Below, one piece after another: positions 1 through 6,460 of a stretch of 33,248 nt of DNA. Where the stretch lies: positions 1 through 33,248 of the forward strand of contig JADLBT010000288.1 in NCBI GenBank assembly GCA_020847555.1. Direction: 5' to 3'. The position numbers and the translations under genes were made by a program. The notes under the pieces were generated by a model that was given only the letters and a program-made list of their open reading frames with translations, had not been told where the DNA came from and did not search any database. How positions within the stretch are numbered: the first letter of the stretch is position 1; each line of letters starts with the position of its first letter. Source of the stretch: Gemmataceae bacterium (lineage in GTDB: Bacteria; Planctomycetota; Planctomycetia; Gemmatales; Gemmataceae).

Positions 1-333
1 GAGCGAGAATGAGGCATTGGCGAACGGGAGCGGCTGGGCATCCCCAACGTGCCAGGTCAGATTCGTCAGGCCGTGGCTCTGTTGCAACACCTTCGCCTGC
101 TCGATCATGGCCGGAGTCAAGTCGATGCCAGTGACGTGGCGAACAACCTTTGCAAACTCACAGGCTATCAGGCCAGGACCGCACGCCACGTCCAGCACGG
201 AGTCCTCCCGCCCGGCCCCGGAAGCGGCCAGGAGAAGCTCCGGCGAGTGATTTTGCATCTGTGAAAACGGCACGGCCTGCTTCGTGAATTGGTCCAGAAT
301 CAAGCGCTGATGCTCGTCGGCTTGGCTGGTCAT
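1..333 (-). CDS. Class I SAM-dependent methyltransferase, N-terminal part (cut by window edge)
   Basis: The 111 visible codons open with MTSQADEHQRLILDQF and run off the left end of the window with no stop. Motif I, which binds S-adenosylmethionine, reads VLDVACGPG at about residues 52-60. It is followed by the acidic end of strand 2 (TGIDLTPAMIEQA), the usual arrangement in the UbiE/Methyltransf_11 group. The substrate cannot be read from this part. The ATG at 333 overlaps the stop of the upstream cupin gene in an ATGA arrangement, so the two are probably translationally coupled and belong to the same leftward operon. The first ~110 residues show no damage; the C-terminal half lies outside the window. 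Confidence 0.85.
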   Translation of the reverse strand, partial: MTSQADEHQRLILDQFTKQAVPFSQMQNHSPELLLAASGAGREDSVLDVACGPGLIACEFAKVVRHVTGIDLTPAMIEQAKVLQQSHGLTNLTWHVGDAQPLPFANASFSL

Positions 334-719
334 GGTTTCGTTCCGACCTCGCTCTTGAGCGCCCAGGTTGTTTCAAGGTGGCCTGGCGGATACGCCGGGG
401 CCGCTGCGCTGAAATATCGAAGCGTCATGTCGCCGTCGTTTTTCAGGCCGTGAGGTTGACCAGACGGAGTGAATACACAGTCTCCAGGGCCAACCCGCTG
501 CGACTCGCCTCCGACCGTCATCAACCCGCTGCCTTCAAGAATGAAGTACACCTGCTCCGGTCGATGGTTGTGAATCCGCTGTTCGCCGCCAGGCTCGATC
601 ACGGCCAGCGTCGTGGTCAGATGCTCGGCGCTGGTGGTCCGAGGCGAGGCCAGAAGGTACGAAGTAATTCCTTCTGGACGCTTGTAGCGTGGCGCTGTTT
701 CTTTCTTGGCGACGTGCAT
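330..719 (-). CDS. Cupin-domain protein
   Basis: A 129-residue single-domain cupin. The first cupin motif is visible as HNHRPEQVYFILEGSG (metal-ligand His, His and Glu) and the second as PGDCVFTPSGQPHGLKND (ligand His). These small beta-barrel proteins usually bind a divalent metal; catalytic function is not predictable. The ATG at 719 is chosen because an AGGAGA Shine-Dalgarno lies just upstream and the protein then starts MHVAKKETAPRY. The frame stays open upstream to 812 but there overlaps the preceding gene. The stop overlaps the start of the methyltransferase by four bases, and the gene sits 17 bp after the 83-residue unknown. Confidence 0.88.
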   Translation of the reverse strand: MHVAKKETAPRYKRPEGITSYLLASPRTTSAEHLTTTLAVIEPGGEQRIHNHRPEQVYFILEGSGLMTVGGESQRVGPGDCVFTPSGQPHGLKNDGDMTLRYFSAAAPAYPPGHLETTWALKSEVGTKP

Positions 720-736
720 CGGTTTCTCCTGGGCGG

Positions 737-988
737 TCACTTCTCGGTTTCCAGCACGGCAACAAACGCCTCTCCCGCTCGCACGATAATCGGCTGTGCC
801 AGGTCCACCCAACCGCCTTCGCCCACGGTAGCTGTTGCCAGCAGACCGAGGCGCTCGCTGGTGTCGGGGTCGAACTTGAAGACCGAGACTCGCAGCCCGG
901 CCTCCACGCCCTCCAGATGAAACCTGGGAATGCGCCTGTCGTCAACGAAGCGAAACGTGAACCACGGGTCTTGGTAAAGCGGCAGCAT
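737..988 (-). CDS. Small protein of unknown function (83 aa)
   Basis: The protein starts MLPLYQDPWFTFRF and ends AGEAFVAVLETEK. I do not recognise a family. It is acidic to neutral, predicted mainly beta from its alternating hydrophobic pattern, and has no signal peptide or membrane segment. The ATG at 988 lies only one base after the TAG stop of the CPXCG gene, which makes it a convincing operon member despite its size. The cupin gene begins 17 bp after its stop. The frame continues upstream to 1144 only by overlapping the CPXCG gene in another frame, so that longer version is rejected. Confidence 0.7.
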   Translation of the reverse strand: MLPLYQDPWFTFRFVDDRRIPRFHLEGVEAGLRVSVFKFDPDTSERLGLLATATVGEGGWVDLAQPIIVRAGEAFVAVLETEK

Positions 989-989
989 C

Positions 990-1172
990 CTATTCCTTCT
1001 CGGCCCAGACCCGCACTTCGCCGCCCTCATCAATCTCGACGTGGACCACGTTGGGGCTGCCACACACCGGGCAATCTTCGACGTACTCTTGCTCTGACCC
1101 TGCCGACACGTCGATAGGTACGACGATCTCCTCGCCGCAGGCATCGCAGACGTAGCTGGCCTCGTCCTTCAT
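990..1172 (-). CDS. CPXCG-motif cysteine-rich protein
   Basis: A 60-residue protein with two Cys pairs, CDACGEE near residues 9-15 and CPVCGSP near 35-41, in an otherwise acidic chain. The second pair has the CPxCG signature of the Cys_rich_CPXG family, small zinc-ribbon-like proteins of unknown role. The full expected length for the family is present. The gene starts 5 bp after the stop of the phosphatase-SUI1 fusion and ends 1 bp before the next start, so it is firmly inside the leftward operon. Zinc binding is inferred from the paired CxxC motifs. Confidence 0.88.
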   Translation of the reverse strand: MKDEASYVCDACGEEIVVPIDVSAGSEQEYVEDCPVCGSPNVVHVEIDEGGEVRVWAEKE

Positions 1173-1177
1173 CGTGT

Positions 1178-1930
1178 TCAGCCCCCGACCCGCTTCACCC
1201 GGTAGCCCATCGCCTCCAGCACCGAAGCCAGACGATCACGCTGGTCGCCTTGAATCTCGATCACACCGTCCTTGACCGTCCCGCCCGTGCCACACCGATT
1301 CTTCAACGTCGTGGCGAGTTCGGCCAGGCCAGCGTCATCGAGGGGAATATCGGAAACGGTCGTCACACCCTTGCCACGCCTGCCTTTTGTCTCTCGTCCC
1401 AACCGGACCACCGGGGCGGCTTTCTTGGAGGTTTCCGGTTTCGTCATGACTGGCTCGATGGCGACCTCCGGCAGCGGCGCAACTCGCTTTCTTCCACCAC
1501 CGATCAATCGAGCCGCCAGGTCCATGACCTCACGTTCGATCAGGCCCAGGATTTCAGGTGCATCGTCCACGTCCCAGAACTCGACCTTCTCGGCCCAGGC
1601 CGGAAACCGCTCTTGGGCCAGGGGCAGATGCTCAGCCTCTTTGAGAGCGACAATCCAGTTTGCTAACTCGAATTCGTTCATCGTGACCTGGATCGGCAAG
1701 CGACCACATTCAGCGACGGCATGAAGGCCACGAGCTTCCAGTGCCTTCACGGCGGACACGGCCATCGGGCCGACGTTGTTGACGCCTCTCTCCAGCGCCA
1801 GGCCCCTGGAGGACGCCTGCCACAGCAGGCCCGTCTTTCCGGCCACGGCGTTGAAGAAAATCTCGGCATACCGGCTGCGGTAGTAATTGCCGGTGCATAG
1901 GAACAGGACGGTGCGTTCTCGATTCCTCAT
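1178..1930 (-). CDS. Low-molecular-weight tyrosine phosphatase domain fused to SUI1/eIF1 domain
   Basis: A 250-residue protein with two domains that are normally separate. Residues ~1-150 match the LMW protein tyrosine phosphatase/arsenate reductase fold: the P-loop is VLFLCTGNYYRSRYAE, giving a C(x)5R motif with Cys12 and Arg18 followed by Ser. The general-acid Asp is probably in the WDVDDAP segment. A basic linker (~160-188) leads to a SUI1 domain (~188-250) with LKNRCGTGGTVKDGVIEIQGD, the hallmark of bacterial YciH-type proteins related to eIF1. There is no frame break between domains. An internal ATG (residue 162, position 1447) could give a separate SUI1 product, but its upstream sequence lacks a well-placed ribosome-binding site. 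The chosen start (1930) overlaps the previous stop as ATGA. Substrates are unknown. Confidence 0.88.
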   Translation of the reverse strand: MRNRERTVLFLCTGNYYRSRYAEIFFNAVAGKTGLLWQASSRGLALERGVNNVGPMAVSAVKALEARGLHAVAECGRLPIQVTMNEFELANWIVALKEAEHLPLAQERFPAWAEKVEFWDVDDAPEILGLIEREVMDLAARLIGGGRKRVAPLPEVAIEPVMTKPETSKKAAPVVRLGRETKGRRGKGVTTVSDIPLDDAGLAELATTLKNRCGTGGTVKDGVIEIQGDQRDRLASVLEAMGYRVKRVGG

Positions 1931-2340
1931 CGCTCGTCGGCCCTTTTCTTCTTTGGAACGCCCTTCTGCTTGACTTTCCGTTTCTTCGCTACCGCCTTCT
2001 TCATCTGCTCGGCCTCCCACCAGGCAAGGTCCGTAGTCTGCTGCAATAACTCCATCTCCAGGTCCATGCGGCAACAGTCGGCAAACAGGCTTTCGTCTTC
2101 TGCGTCATCACACATGCCCGTTTCTGTTTCCCGCCAGAGCGAGAGGATCGTCTTGTCATCCAGCGGTTTCAGCAATGCACGAATGGCCTCAAGAATAATG
2201 TCGGCATAATGTCCGTCGAACGAATCCGGCTTGGCGATCTGCTTGATGGCCGTCGCCCACAGGAGTTTTCTGCCTGACAGCCGGTGTTGTGTCAGCTTGT
2301 CTCGAATTTCATCGACCACTTCGGTGAGGTACACGACCAC
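1927..2340 (-). CDS. Unknown protein, 137 aa, with basic tail
   Basis: I do not recognise a family. The protein starts MVVYLTEVVDEIRD and looks mainly helical. It has several Cys in the middle (MCDDAEDE, FADCCRMD) and a strongly basic tail (KKRKVKQKGVPKKKRADER), which could contact nucleic acid or ribosomes, although that is only a guess. There is no signal peptide or membrane segment. The stop overlaps the ATG of the phosphatase-SUI1 fusion (ATGA), and the start lies 15 bp after the stop of the upstream 246-residue gene. It therefore appears co-translated with both. Confidence 0.7.
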   Translation of the reverse strand: MVVYLTEVVDEIRDKLTQHRLSGRKLLWATAIKQIAKPDSFDGHYADIILEAIRALLKPLDDKTILSLWRETETGMCDDAEDESLFADCCRMDLEMELLQQTTDLAWWEAEQMKKAVAKKRKVKQKGVPKKKRADER

Positions 2341-2355
2341 GACCTTTCTGACGTA

Positions 2356-3096
2356 TCAACACCACGGCTTCCACTTGCGTTTGACCAGCCAGGCTTCCGC
2401 CGAGGCGATGCTGCCGCTTTCGATGGGCCTGATCGGGTATGCTCCCCAGGAGCCATCCCGCAGGGCGTACAGGCAAGTGCCTCCGAACGATCCCGACAGG
2501 CTCACGGCAGTGAAACGGACCAGCACTCGTGTTCGATCTTCGGCGCACTCCACGATGCGTGGCGTCCGATGATACGCATACCAGGCGGATGGTTGGGCGA
2601 TGACCTCGACGGGCAGCCCGAAGTAGTGAAACAGCGCCTCCTGCACCGAACAAGTTGCACCCGTGTCGGCATAGACAAACTTCCCATCGTCGTTGATCGT
2701 CATCGCCTGCCGGTTCAAGCCCTGCCCAGCATTTCGCAGGGATTGGTCGAGGTAGCCGAGGCCGTGGAACGTCCCTTTGGTGTCACCGGCGATGACCTTG
2801 ATGAGCTTCTGGGCCGACCCCCTGGCGATCTCGTGCCAGCTTCGCCGTTCATGTTCGAGCAACAACTCGTCAGCCAGCGGCGTGATGCGGCCCCAGACTT
2901 CGACGCCCGCTGGAATGGCTCGCTCGATGTAGAAGCGGCCTCGGCGCAATTGGGCCTGGAGGCCGAACGCCGACAGGACCGGCGAGGCGGCGATCTCCTT
3001 GGTCATCTTCGCCAGGAGTTTTTTCTGCTCGTCAGCGGCAAGACGGCGCACTTTCGGTCGTGGTGGCCGGGGCGACCAATCCCGTCTCCAGCGCAT
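2356..3096 (-). CDS. Unknown protein, 246 aa, first gene of leftward operon
   Basis: I do not recognise a family. The chain starts MRWRRDWSPRPPRPKVRRL, a basic Pro/Arg-rich leader, followed by a soluble alpha/beta-looking body ending in VKRKWKPWC. No known catalytic motif or membrane segment is visible. The ATG at 3096 has GGGAGGAC about 8 bases upstream, which supports this start over other frames in the divergent spacer. It is the promoter-proximal gene of the operon that includes the phosphatase-SUI1 fusion, and the next gene follows after 15 bp. Confidence 0.72.
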   Translation of the reverse strand: MRWRRDWSPRPPRPKVRRLAADEQKKLLAKMTKEIAASPVLSAFGLQAQLRRGRFYIERAIPAGVEVWGRITPLADELLLEHERRSWHEIARGSAQKLIKVIAGDTKGTFHGLGYLDQSLRNAGQGLNRQAMTINDDGKFVYADTGATCSVQEALFHYFGLPVEVIAQPSAWYAYHRTPRIVECAEDRTRVLVRFTAVSLSGSFGGTCLYALRDGSWGAYPIRPIESGSIASAEAWLVKRKWKPWC

Positions 3097-3187
3097 TCGA
3101 CTTGTCCTCCCTTGGCGTGCGGACCTTCATTGCCATTCAGATAAAATACTCGCTACCTGACCACGAGACTGCCCCCGGAGACTGTCG
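3097..3187. promoter_or_regulatory. Divergent intergenic region
   Basis: A 91-bp spacer separates the leftward operon from the rightward TfoX-N gene, so it must hold both promoters. A TAAAAT hexamer at 3142-3147 could be a -10 box for the rightward genes, giving a leader of about 35 nt. No convincing -35 hexamer lies at the expected distance, so the assignment is weak. A GGAG at ~3176 is the ribosome-binding site for the ATG at 3188. Confidence 0.3.
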
Positions 3188-3517
3188 ATGGCCTTTGACG
3201 AAGCACTTGCCGAGCGCATACGCCGAGGACTGGCCCGCAAGAAGGGCGTCGAGGAAAAGAAGATGTTCGGGGGCCTCGGCTTCCTGCTGCACGGCAATAT
3301 GCTCGTTGGCGTGTGGAAGAACTCGATGATCGTTCGGCTCGGACCCGACGAAGGCGAAGCGGCGTTGCTTGAGCCGCACGTTGGCGAGTTCGATATTACG
3401 GGCAAGCCGATGAAGGGCTGGGTTATGGTGAAGCCGGAAGGCGTCGAGGAGTATGCCCAGGTGAAGGCGTGGATTCAACGGGCCGTCAAGTTCGTGGGCA
3501 AATTGCCGGAGAAGTGA
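3188..3517 (+). CDS. TfoX/Sxy N-terminal domain protein
   Basis: A 109-residue protein matching the TfoX N-terminal domain over its whole length. Visible signatures are the leading helix (ERIRRGLARK), EEKKMFGGLGFLLHGNM and the strand WKNSMIVRLGP. In gamma-proteobacteria TfoX/Sxy activates competence genes, but stand-alone N-terminal-domain proteins like this are widespread and of unclear role; a competence function should not be assumed. The gene leads a three-gene rightward run with 3 bp to the DUF1801 gene. Confidence 0.9.
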   Translation: MAFDEALAERIRRGLARKKGVEEKKMFGGLGFLLHGNMLVGVWKNSMIVRLGPDEGEAALLEPHVGEFDITGKPMKGWVMVKPEGVEEYAQVKAWIQRAVKFVGKLPEK

Positions 3518-3520
3518 AAT

Positions 3521-3907
3521 ATGGCGAAGCCGCCGAAGCCAAAGGACATCGACGCTTATATTTCGCAGTTCCCTGACGACGTGCAGGCGATTCTGGATAA
3601 GGTTCGGGCGACGATCCGCAAAGCTGCGCCCGAAGCGAGCGAAACGATCAGCTACCAGATGCCCGCCTTCAAGCAACACGGCATTCTGGTGTACTTCGCT
3701 GCGTGGAAGAAGCACATCGGCATGTACCCACCGATCTCCGGCGACAAGGCCCTGGAGAAGGCGGTCGCACGCTATGCCGGGCCGAAAGGCAATCTTCAAT
3801 TCCCGCTGGACGAGGCGATTCCCTCTGACCTGATCGAGCGGATCGTCAAGCTGCGGGTGAAACAGGACTCGGAGAAGGCGGCGGCGAAGCGCAAGAAGCG
3901 GAAGTAG
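3521..3907 (+). CDS. DUF1801 (YdhG-like) protein
   Basis: A 128-residue protein with the DUF1801 pattern: IDAYISQFPDDVQAILDKVR, then PEASETISYQMPAFK and ILVYFAAWKKHIGMYP, ending in a very basic tail (AAAKRKKRK). The fold resembles YdhG/frataxin-like iron-chaperone proteins, but the biochemical role is not established. It begins 3 bp after the TfoX-N stop and is followed 26 bp later by a methyltransferase gene. TfoX-N and DUF1801 genes often lie near each other in small accessory clusters, from general knowledge. Confidence 0.9.
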   Translation: MAKPPKPKDIDAYISQFPDDVQAILDKVRATIRKAAPEASETISYQMPAFKQHGILVYFAAWKKHIGMYPPISGDKALEKAVARYAGPKGNLQFPLDEAIPSDLIERIVKLRVKQDSEKAAAKRKKRK

Positions 3908-3933
3908 GCTCAGGCTTCAAGGGAGTGTTGAAA

Positions 3934-4548
3934 ATGGCGGATGTACCCGACCGCAGCACGTTTGAGAACCTCTACGCAGGCCAACCTCCTTGGGACATTG
4001 GCAGGGCGCAGAAGGCGTTCCTCGACGTGGGCGACCAGATCACCGGGTCTATATTGGACGCCGGGTGCGGCACGGGCGACAACGCTTTATTTTTCGCCAG
4101 CCAGGGCCGCACGGTCACGGGCATCGACTTCCTTGAGGAGCCGATCCAGCGGGCCAGGCGCAAAGCGACCGAGCGGGGCTTGCAGGCGACATTCCTGGTC
4201 ATGGACGCCCTGGCGCTCAAGGACTGGTCCGAGCGATTCGACACGGTGATCGACAGCGGGCTGTTTCATGTCTTTTCCGACGAAGACCGGCAGCGCTACG
4301 TCGAGGGCCTGGCGACGGTGTTGAAGCCGGGCGGGAGGCTGTTCTTGCTTTGCTTTTCCGACGAGGAGCCAGGCACGCAGGGGCCGAGGCGGGTGTCGAA
4401 GGAGGAACTGCACGACGCCTTTGCCCCTGGCTGGGCCATCGAGTCTATCGAGCCGTCGAGGTTCGAGGTCCGGCCAGACCTCAAGGACTTCACCTTCTCG
4501 GAGGGAGGGCCGAGGGCGTGGTTCACGGTCGTGCGCCGAGTGGGCTGA
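3934..4548 (+). CDS. Class I SAM-dependent methyltransferase (TPMT/TehB-like)
   Basis: A 204-residue methyltransferase. The N-terminus FENLYAGQPPWDIGRAQKAF is typical of the thiopurine-methyltransferase/TehB-like group, in which a Trp-Asp near the N-terminus lines the active site. Motif I is SILDAGCGTGDNAL, followed by the acidic TGIDFLEEPI, then FDTVIDSGLFH and LKPGGRLFLLCFSDE. The ATG at 3934 is preferred to the upstream GTG at 3925 because AAGGGAG lies 8 bases before it. It ends the rightward trio. Substrates in this group include thiol, selenium, tellurium and small xenobiotic compounds; nothing here selects one. Confidence 0.9.
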   Translation: MADVPDRSTFENLYAGQPPWDIGRAQKAFLDVGDQITGSILDAGCGTGDNALFFASQGRTVTGIDFLEEPIQRARRKATERGLQATFLVMDALALKDWSERFDTVIDSGLFHVFSDEDRQRYVEGLATVLKPGGRLFLLCFSDEEPGTQGPRRVSKEELHDAFAPGWAIESIEPSRFEVRPDLKDFTFSEGGPRAWFTVVRRVG

Positions 4549-4710
4549 TGGCGACAGATGCCCGTCGAGTACGGGCCTGCCGCCGACCCTTTCCGGTCGC
4601 TGAAAGGACTTGTGGAAATTGAAAGGGACTGCCGGGGAGGTCAGGGAAACGGGTCCGAGGAGGAAAAAAAGTTGTGGAGAAATTGTGGAGATCGGCTTCG
4701 GCGCAACAGA

Positions 4711-4743
4711 AAAGGACTTACGACGAATCGCCGTAAGTCCTTT
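4711..4743 (-). terminator. Intrinsic terminator downstream of tRNA-Leu
   Basis: Perfect 12-bp inverted repeat (arms 4711-4722 and 4732-4743) with a 9-nt loop. Read leftwards the second arm runs into CCTTTTCTG, giving a short U-tract. It starts about 11 nt beyond the tRNA 3' end and points the same way, so it most simply ends the tRNA transcript. Confidence 0.85.
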
Positions 4744-4753
4744 CGCTGTAAAG

Positions 4754-4839
4754 TGCCGGAGACAGGACTTGAACCTGCACTGCCAGTAAAGGCAACCAGG
4801 CCCTCAACCTGGCGCGTCTGCCAATTCCGCCACTCCGGC
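4754..4839 (-). tRNA. tRNA-Leu(GAG)
   Basis: An 86-nt leucine tRNA on the minus strand. The acceptor arms GCCGGAG (starting at 4839) and CTCCGGC (ending at 4755) pair perfectly, followed by discriminator A. The D-arm region, a CCAGG/CCTGG anticodon stem, a TTGAGGG loop (4801-4807) with anticodon GAG (4803-4805), a long variable arm, and the T-arm GGTTCAAGTCC are all recognisable. The long variable arm and discriminator A fit leucine. CCA is not encoded. Confidence 0.97.
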
Positions 4840-5042
4840 TGATGTTGCACTGACGTTGCGATGGCGTTGGGAAGTAAGAACTTACGGTGTTGTTGAGGGT
4901 CGCCGAATCCCGGTTCGCATCGCGGTCGTGTTGGGCTCGCGTGGCGATGGTCTTCGCCAGCCCACGCCTTCATGATTCTAGGGACCGCGGCGAGTCGTGT
5001 CTAGTTCTTGCTCTGTGGGAAGCTCAAGCGGGCGAATGGAGT
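4840..5042. other. Intergenic stretch without recognisable gene
   Basis: About 200 bases between the tRNA 5' end and the decayed gene. They should contain the tRNA promoter, but I could not place clear -35/-10 hexamers. Open frames here on the plus strand look like neither a family nor a gene with a ribosome-binding site. The 12-mer at 4990-5001 recurs at 5566-5577. Confidence 0.5.
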
Positions 5043-5447
5043 TCACCCCGCTGGCTTCACCCTGTGCGCAAGAAGGGTATCGCACGCCACCTCCTGGCCG
5101 TTGGCGAGCATTGCGACCTCGTACTTCCCCGACTCCGGGATCTGAATCGGCAGATGGTGGAGGGGAATCATCCAGATTTACAGCGGATTGCGGGCCTCAA
5201 ACGGTACTTCCATCTTGCAGCTGCACAGAACATCCCCTTCGAGGCTGCGGAGTTGCACCTCGATCTCGTAGGAGCCGTGAGCGTTTGTTCAGAGGGCGAA
5301 GACGGAGAAGTCTTCCTGGAGAGGGTATCGCTGGGCAAGAACCTGATGCACGGGCGAGACGATCGTGTAGTCCTGGCGTGCAGGATCGACGAACAGCCCG
5401 CGACACAGCACGAAGCATTTGCAGACGGGAGTCGGTCGGCGTTCCAC
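5043..5447 (-). pseudogene. Decayed DUF6941-like protein gene with two in-frame stops
   Basis: Read leftwards from a GTG at 5447 (or an ATG at 5519), one frame gives a coherent protein that resembles the DUF6941 type: VCKCFVLCRGLFVDPARQDY, SVFAL, then TNAHGSYEIEVQLRSLEGD, MEVPFEARNPL, and PESGKYEVAMLANGQEVACD, ending at a stop at 5043-5045. It is broken by TGA at 5289-5291 and TAA at 5178-5180. The frame is otherwise intact and its character as protein is preserved. Both stops are explained by single C-to-T changes (CGA to TGA, CAA to TAA). Because one of them is TAA, recoding is unlikely and nonsense decay or sequencing error is the better reading. The family call is from memory of the pattern. 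Confidence 0.65.
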
Positions 5448-5530
5448 AGTTGATCCCCCAAGGGCGTCTGCTAGATTTCTCGGAATCTTGTCGCATGGAA
5501 GCGGGTCGGACGATCCCACATAATGATAGA

Positions 5531-5578
5531 GGACACGAGCCTTCTTGACCCGAGTAGCGGGAAGCGCGAGTCGTGTCC
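5531..5578. repeat. Imperfect inverted repeat (GGACACGA ... TCGTGTCC)
   Basis: Eight-base arms at 5531-5538 and 5571-5578, with an inner partial stem (CCCG/CGGG) between them. It sits between the decayed gene and the gene starting at 5637. The right arm is part of a 12-mer also found at 4990-5001. A run of nine G lies shortly downstream (5610-5618). Confidence 0.45.
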
Positions 5579-5636
5579 CAACTTTTAAGTCGGCTTGTCT
5601 TCACCAGACGGGGGGGGGCGGGCACGAGGAGGAACG

Positions 5637-6116
5637 ATGGAAAAACCGCCAGAAGGCACGATGTGCCTACCCAACCCTGACGCACGTGCAAGCGTCATCC
5701 AATCCCTTCAGGCCACCGCCAGCAGAAACAACCCCGGCAGCTACGAATACGAACTGGCAGACCGCGCCGTGGAACTCGCACTGAGTCCAGGACGTGTGGC
5801 TGACAACCCTGCCTTTCTGACCCGCAACGTCAAGCGGGACGCAGCCCGCTTCCTCCAGAACCAGCAAGACCCCGAAGTCTTCCTTTCCTCGCTCGAGGCT
5901 GGCCTCAAGAAAAAGGCCATCGGCGACGTCGAACCGCCTTCGGTCGAGTCCGTCCTACCGCCGGCGAAGACTCCCGAACCAGTCGATGAACTCGCTGCCG
6001 CCGAACTGGAAGACCTGGTCCGCACGGCGGTCAAGGGCCGGCCCATCGGCGAGGACTGCCTCGACGCCATGCTCGCCAACGAGCAGCCACCGGAAAAAAT
6101 GAAAGTCAGGTCATAA
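5637..6116 (+). CDS. Unknown protein, 159 aa, 3' end altered by IS insertion
   Basis: The protein starts MEKPPEGTMCLPN behind a strong GAGGAGG ribosome-binding site (5626-5632), so the ATG at 5637 is well supported. The body is helical and charged (YEYELADRAVELAL, NVKRDAARFLQNQ, AAELEDLVRTAVKGR), with no signal peptide or membrane segment; I do not recognise a family. From about codon 151 the reading frame enters the left terminal repeat of the IS remnant and stops at 6114-6116, so the last residues (MKVRS) are element-derived. Joining the flanks of the element gives an in-frame GAG CAG CCG CTC TAA, so the original gene may have ended only about two codons beyond the insertion point. Function may thus be retained. 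Confidence 0.6.
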   Translation: MEKPPEGTMCLPNPDARASVIQSLQATASRNNPGSYEYELADRAVELALSPGRVADNPAFLTRNVKRDAARFLQNQQDPEVFLSSLEAGLKKKAIGDVEPPSVESVLPPAKTPEPVDELAAAELEDLVRTAVKGRPIGEDCLDAMLANEQPPEKMKVRS

Positions 6117-6433
6117 GTCGTTGAACGTAGTTTAAGCATATGAGGCAACAAGCTAATTGGAGGAAGGCATTGTGAACTTCTGGCAATCGATCCCAACGGA
6201 CCCGCAAGCGTCCTTTGCGATGCAGCCAGGAGAGGGTTCGCTCGATGAACCAGCGAAATACCCCCAGGCCGCTGCCATGCTCGGTCCGCCTGCGTGGCAA
6301 CAGGGGTTGGATCCCCCGCCGCCGCAAGCCGTCCCGGTTCTCCTGGGCGTCATAACCGCGGTCGCCCTGCACCCGCTCCGGCCGTTGCCGGGGGCGGCCC
6401 TGGCGACCCCGCACCTTGATTCATTTTTCCGGT
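6089..6433. mobile_element. IS5-type insertion sequence remnant with terminal inverted repeats
   Basis: The ends match as inverted repeats: ACCGGAAAAAATGAA at 6089-6103 and, on the other strand, ACCGGAAAAATGAA from 6433 to 6420, differing by one A. The 345 bp between them hold only the C-terminal third of an IS5-family transposase, so this is an internally deleted, MITE-like derivative with both ends kept. No clear target-site duplication is visible. It lies across the 3' end of the gene at 5637. Confidence 0.7.
6106..6414 (-). pseudogene. IS5-family transposase, C-terminal fragment
   Basis: About 102 codons remain. The fragment has GDRGYDAQENRDGLRRRGIQ, then RRRTEHGSGLGVFRWFIERT and SWLHRKGRLRVRWDRLPEVH, which is the C-terminal part of an IS5-group DDE transposase with the catalytic Glu in the WFIERT segment and probably the second Asp in DRGYD. 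The N-terminal half with the first catalytic Asp is absent: upstream of the GTG at 6414 the frame meets TGA, and the element's terminal repeat begins within a few bases. It cannot encode an active enzyme. Confidence 0.85.
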
Positions 6434-6460
6434 CGCTCTAAAGACTGGCGGAGCAAACGT

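Noticed and set aside
4754..4776. Attachment-site duplication of the tRNA 3' end
   Set aside because: I looked for a second copy of the CGGAGACAGGACTTGAAC stretch in the window and saw none.
4558..4842. 94-codon frame across the tRNA
   Set aside because: It reads through the tRNA-Leu gene and its terminator; not plausible as a gene.
5178..5291. Selenocysteine or stop-codon recoding in the DUF6941-like gene
   Set aside because: One of the two stops is TAA and neither replaces a Cys in a redox motif, so nonsense mutation is far simpler.
4887..5453. 188-codon frame on the plus strand
   Set aside because: Antisense of the decayed DUF6941-like gene, whose protein-like sequence is on the minus strand; no ribosome-binding site or family.
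5610..5618. Run of nine G as a phase-variation tract
   Set aside because: It is upstream of the ATG at 5637 and outside any supported coding frame; only a weak promoter-spacing effect could be imagined.
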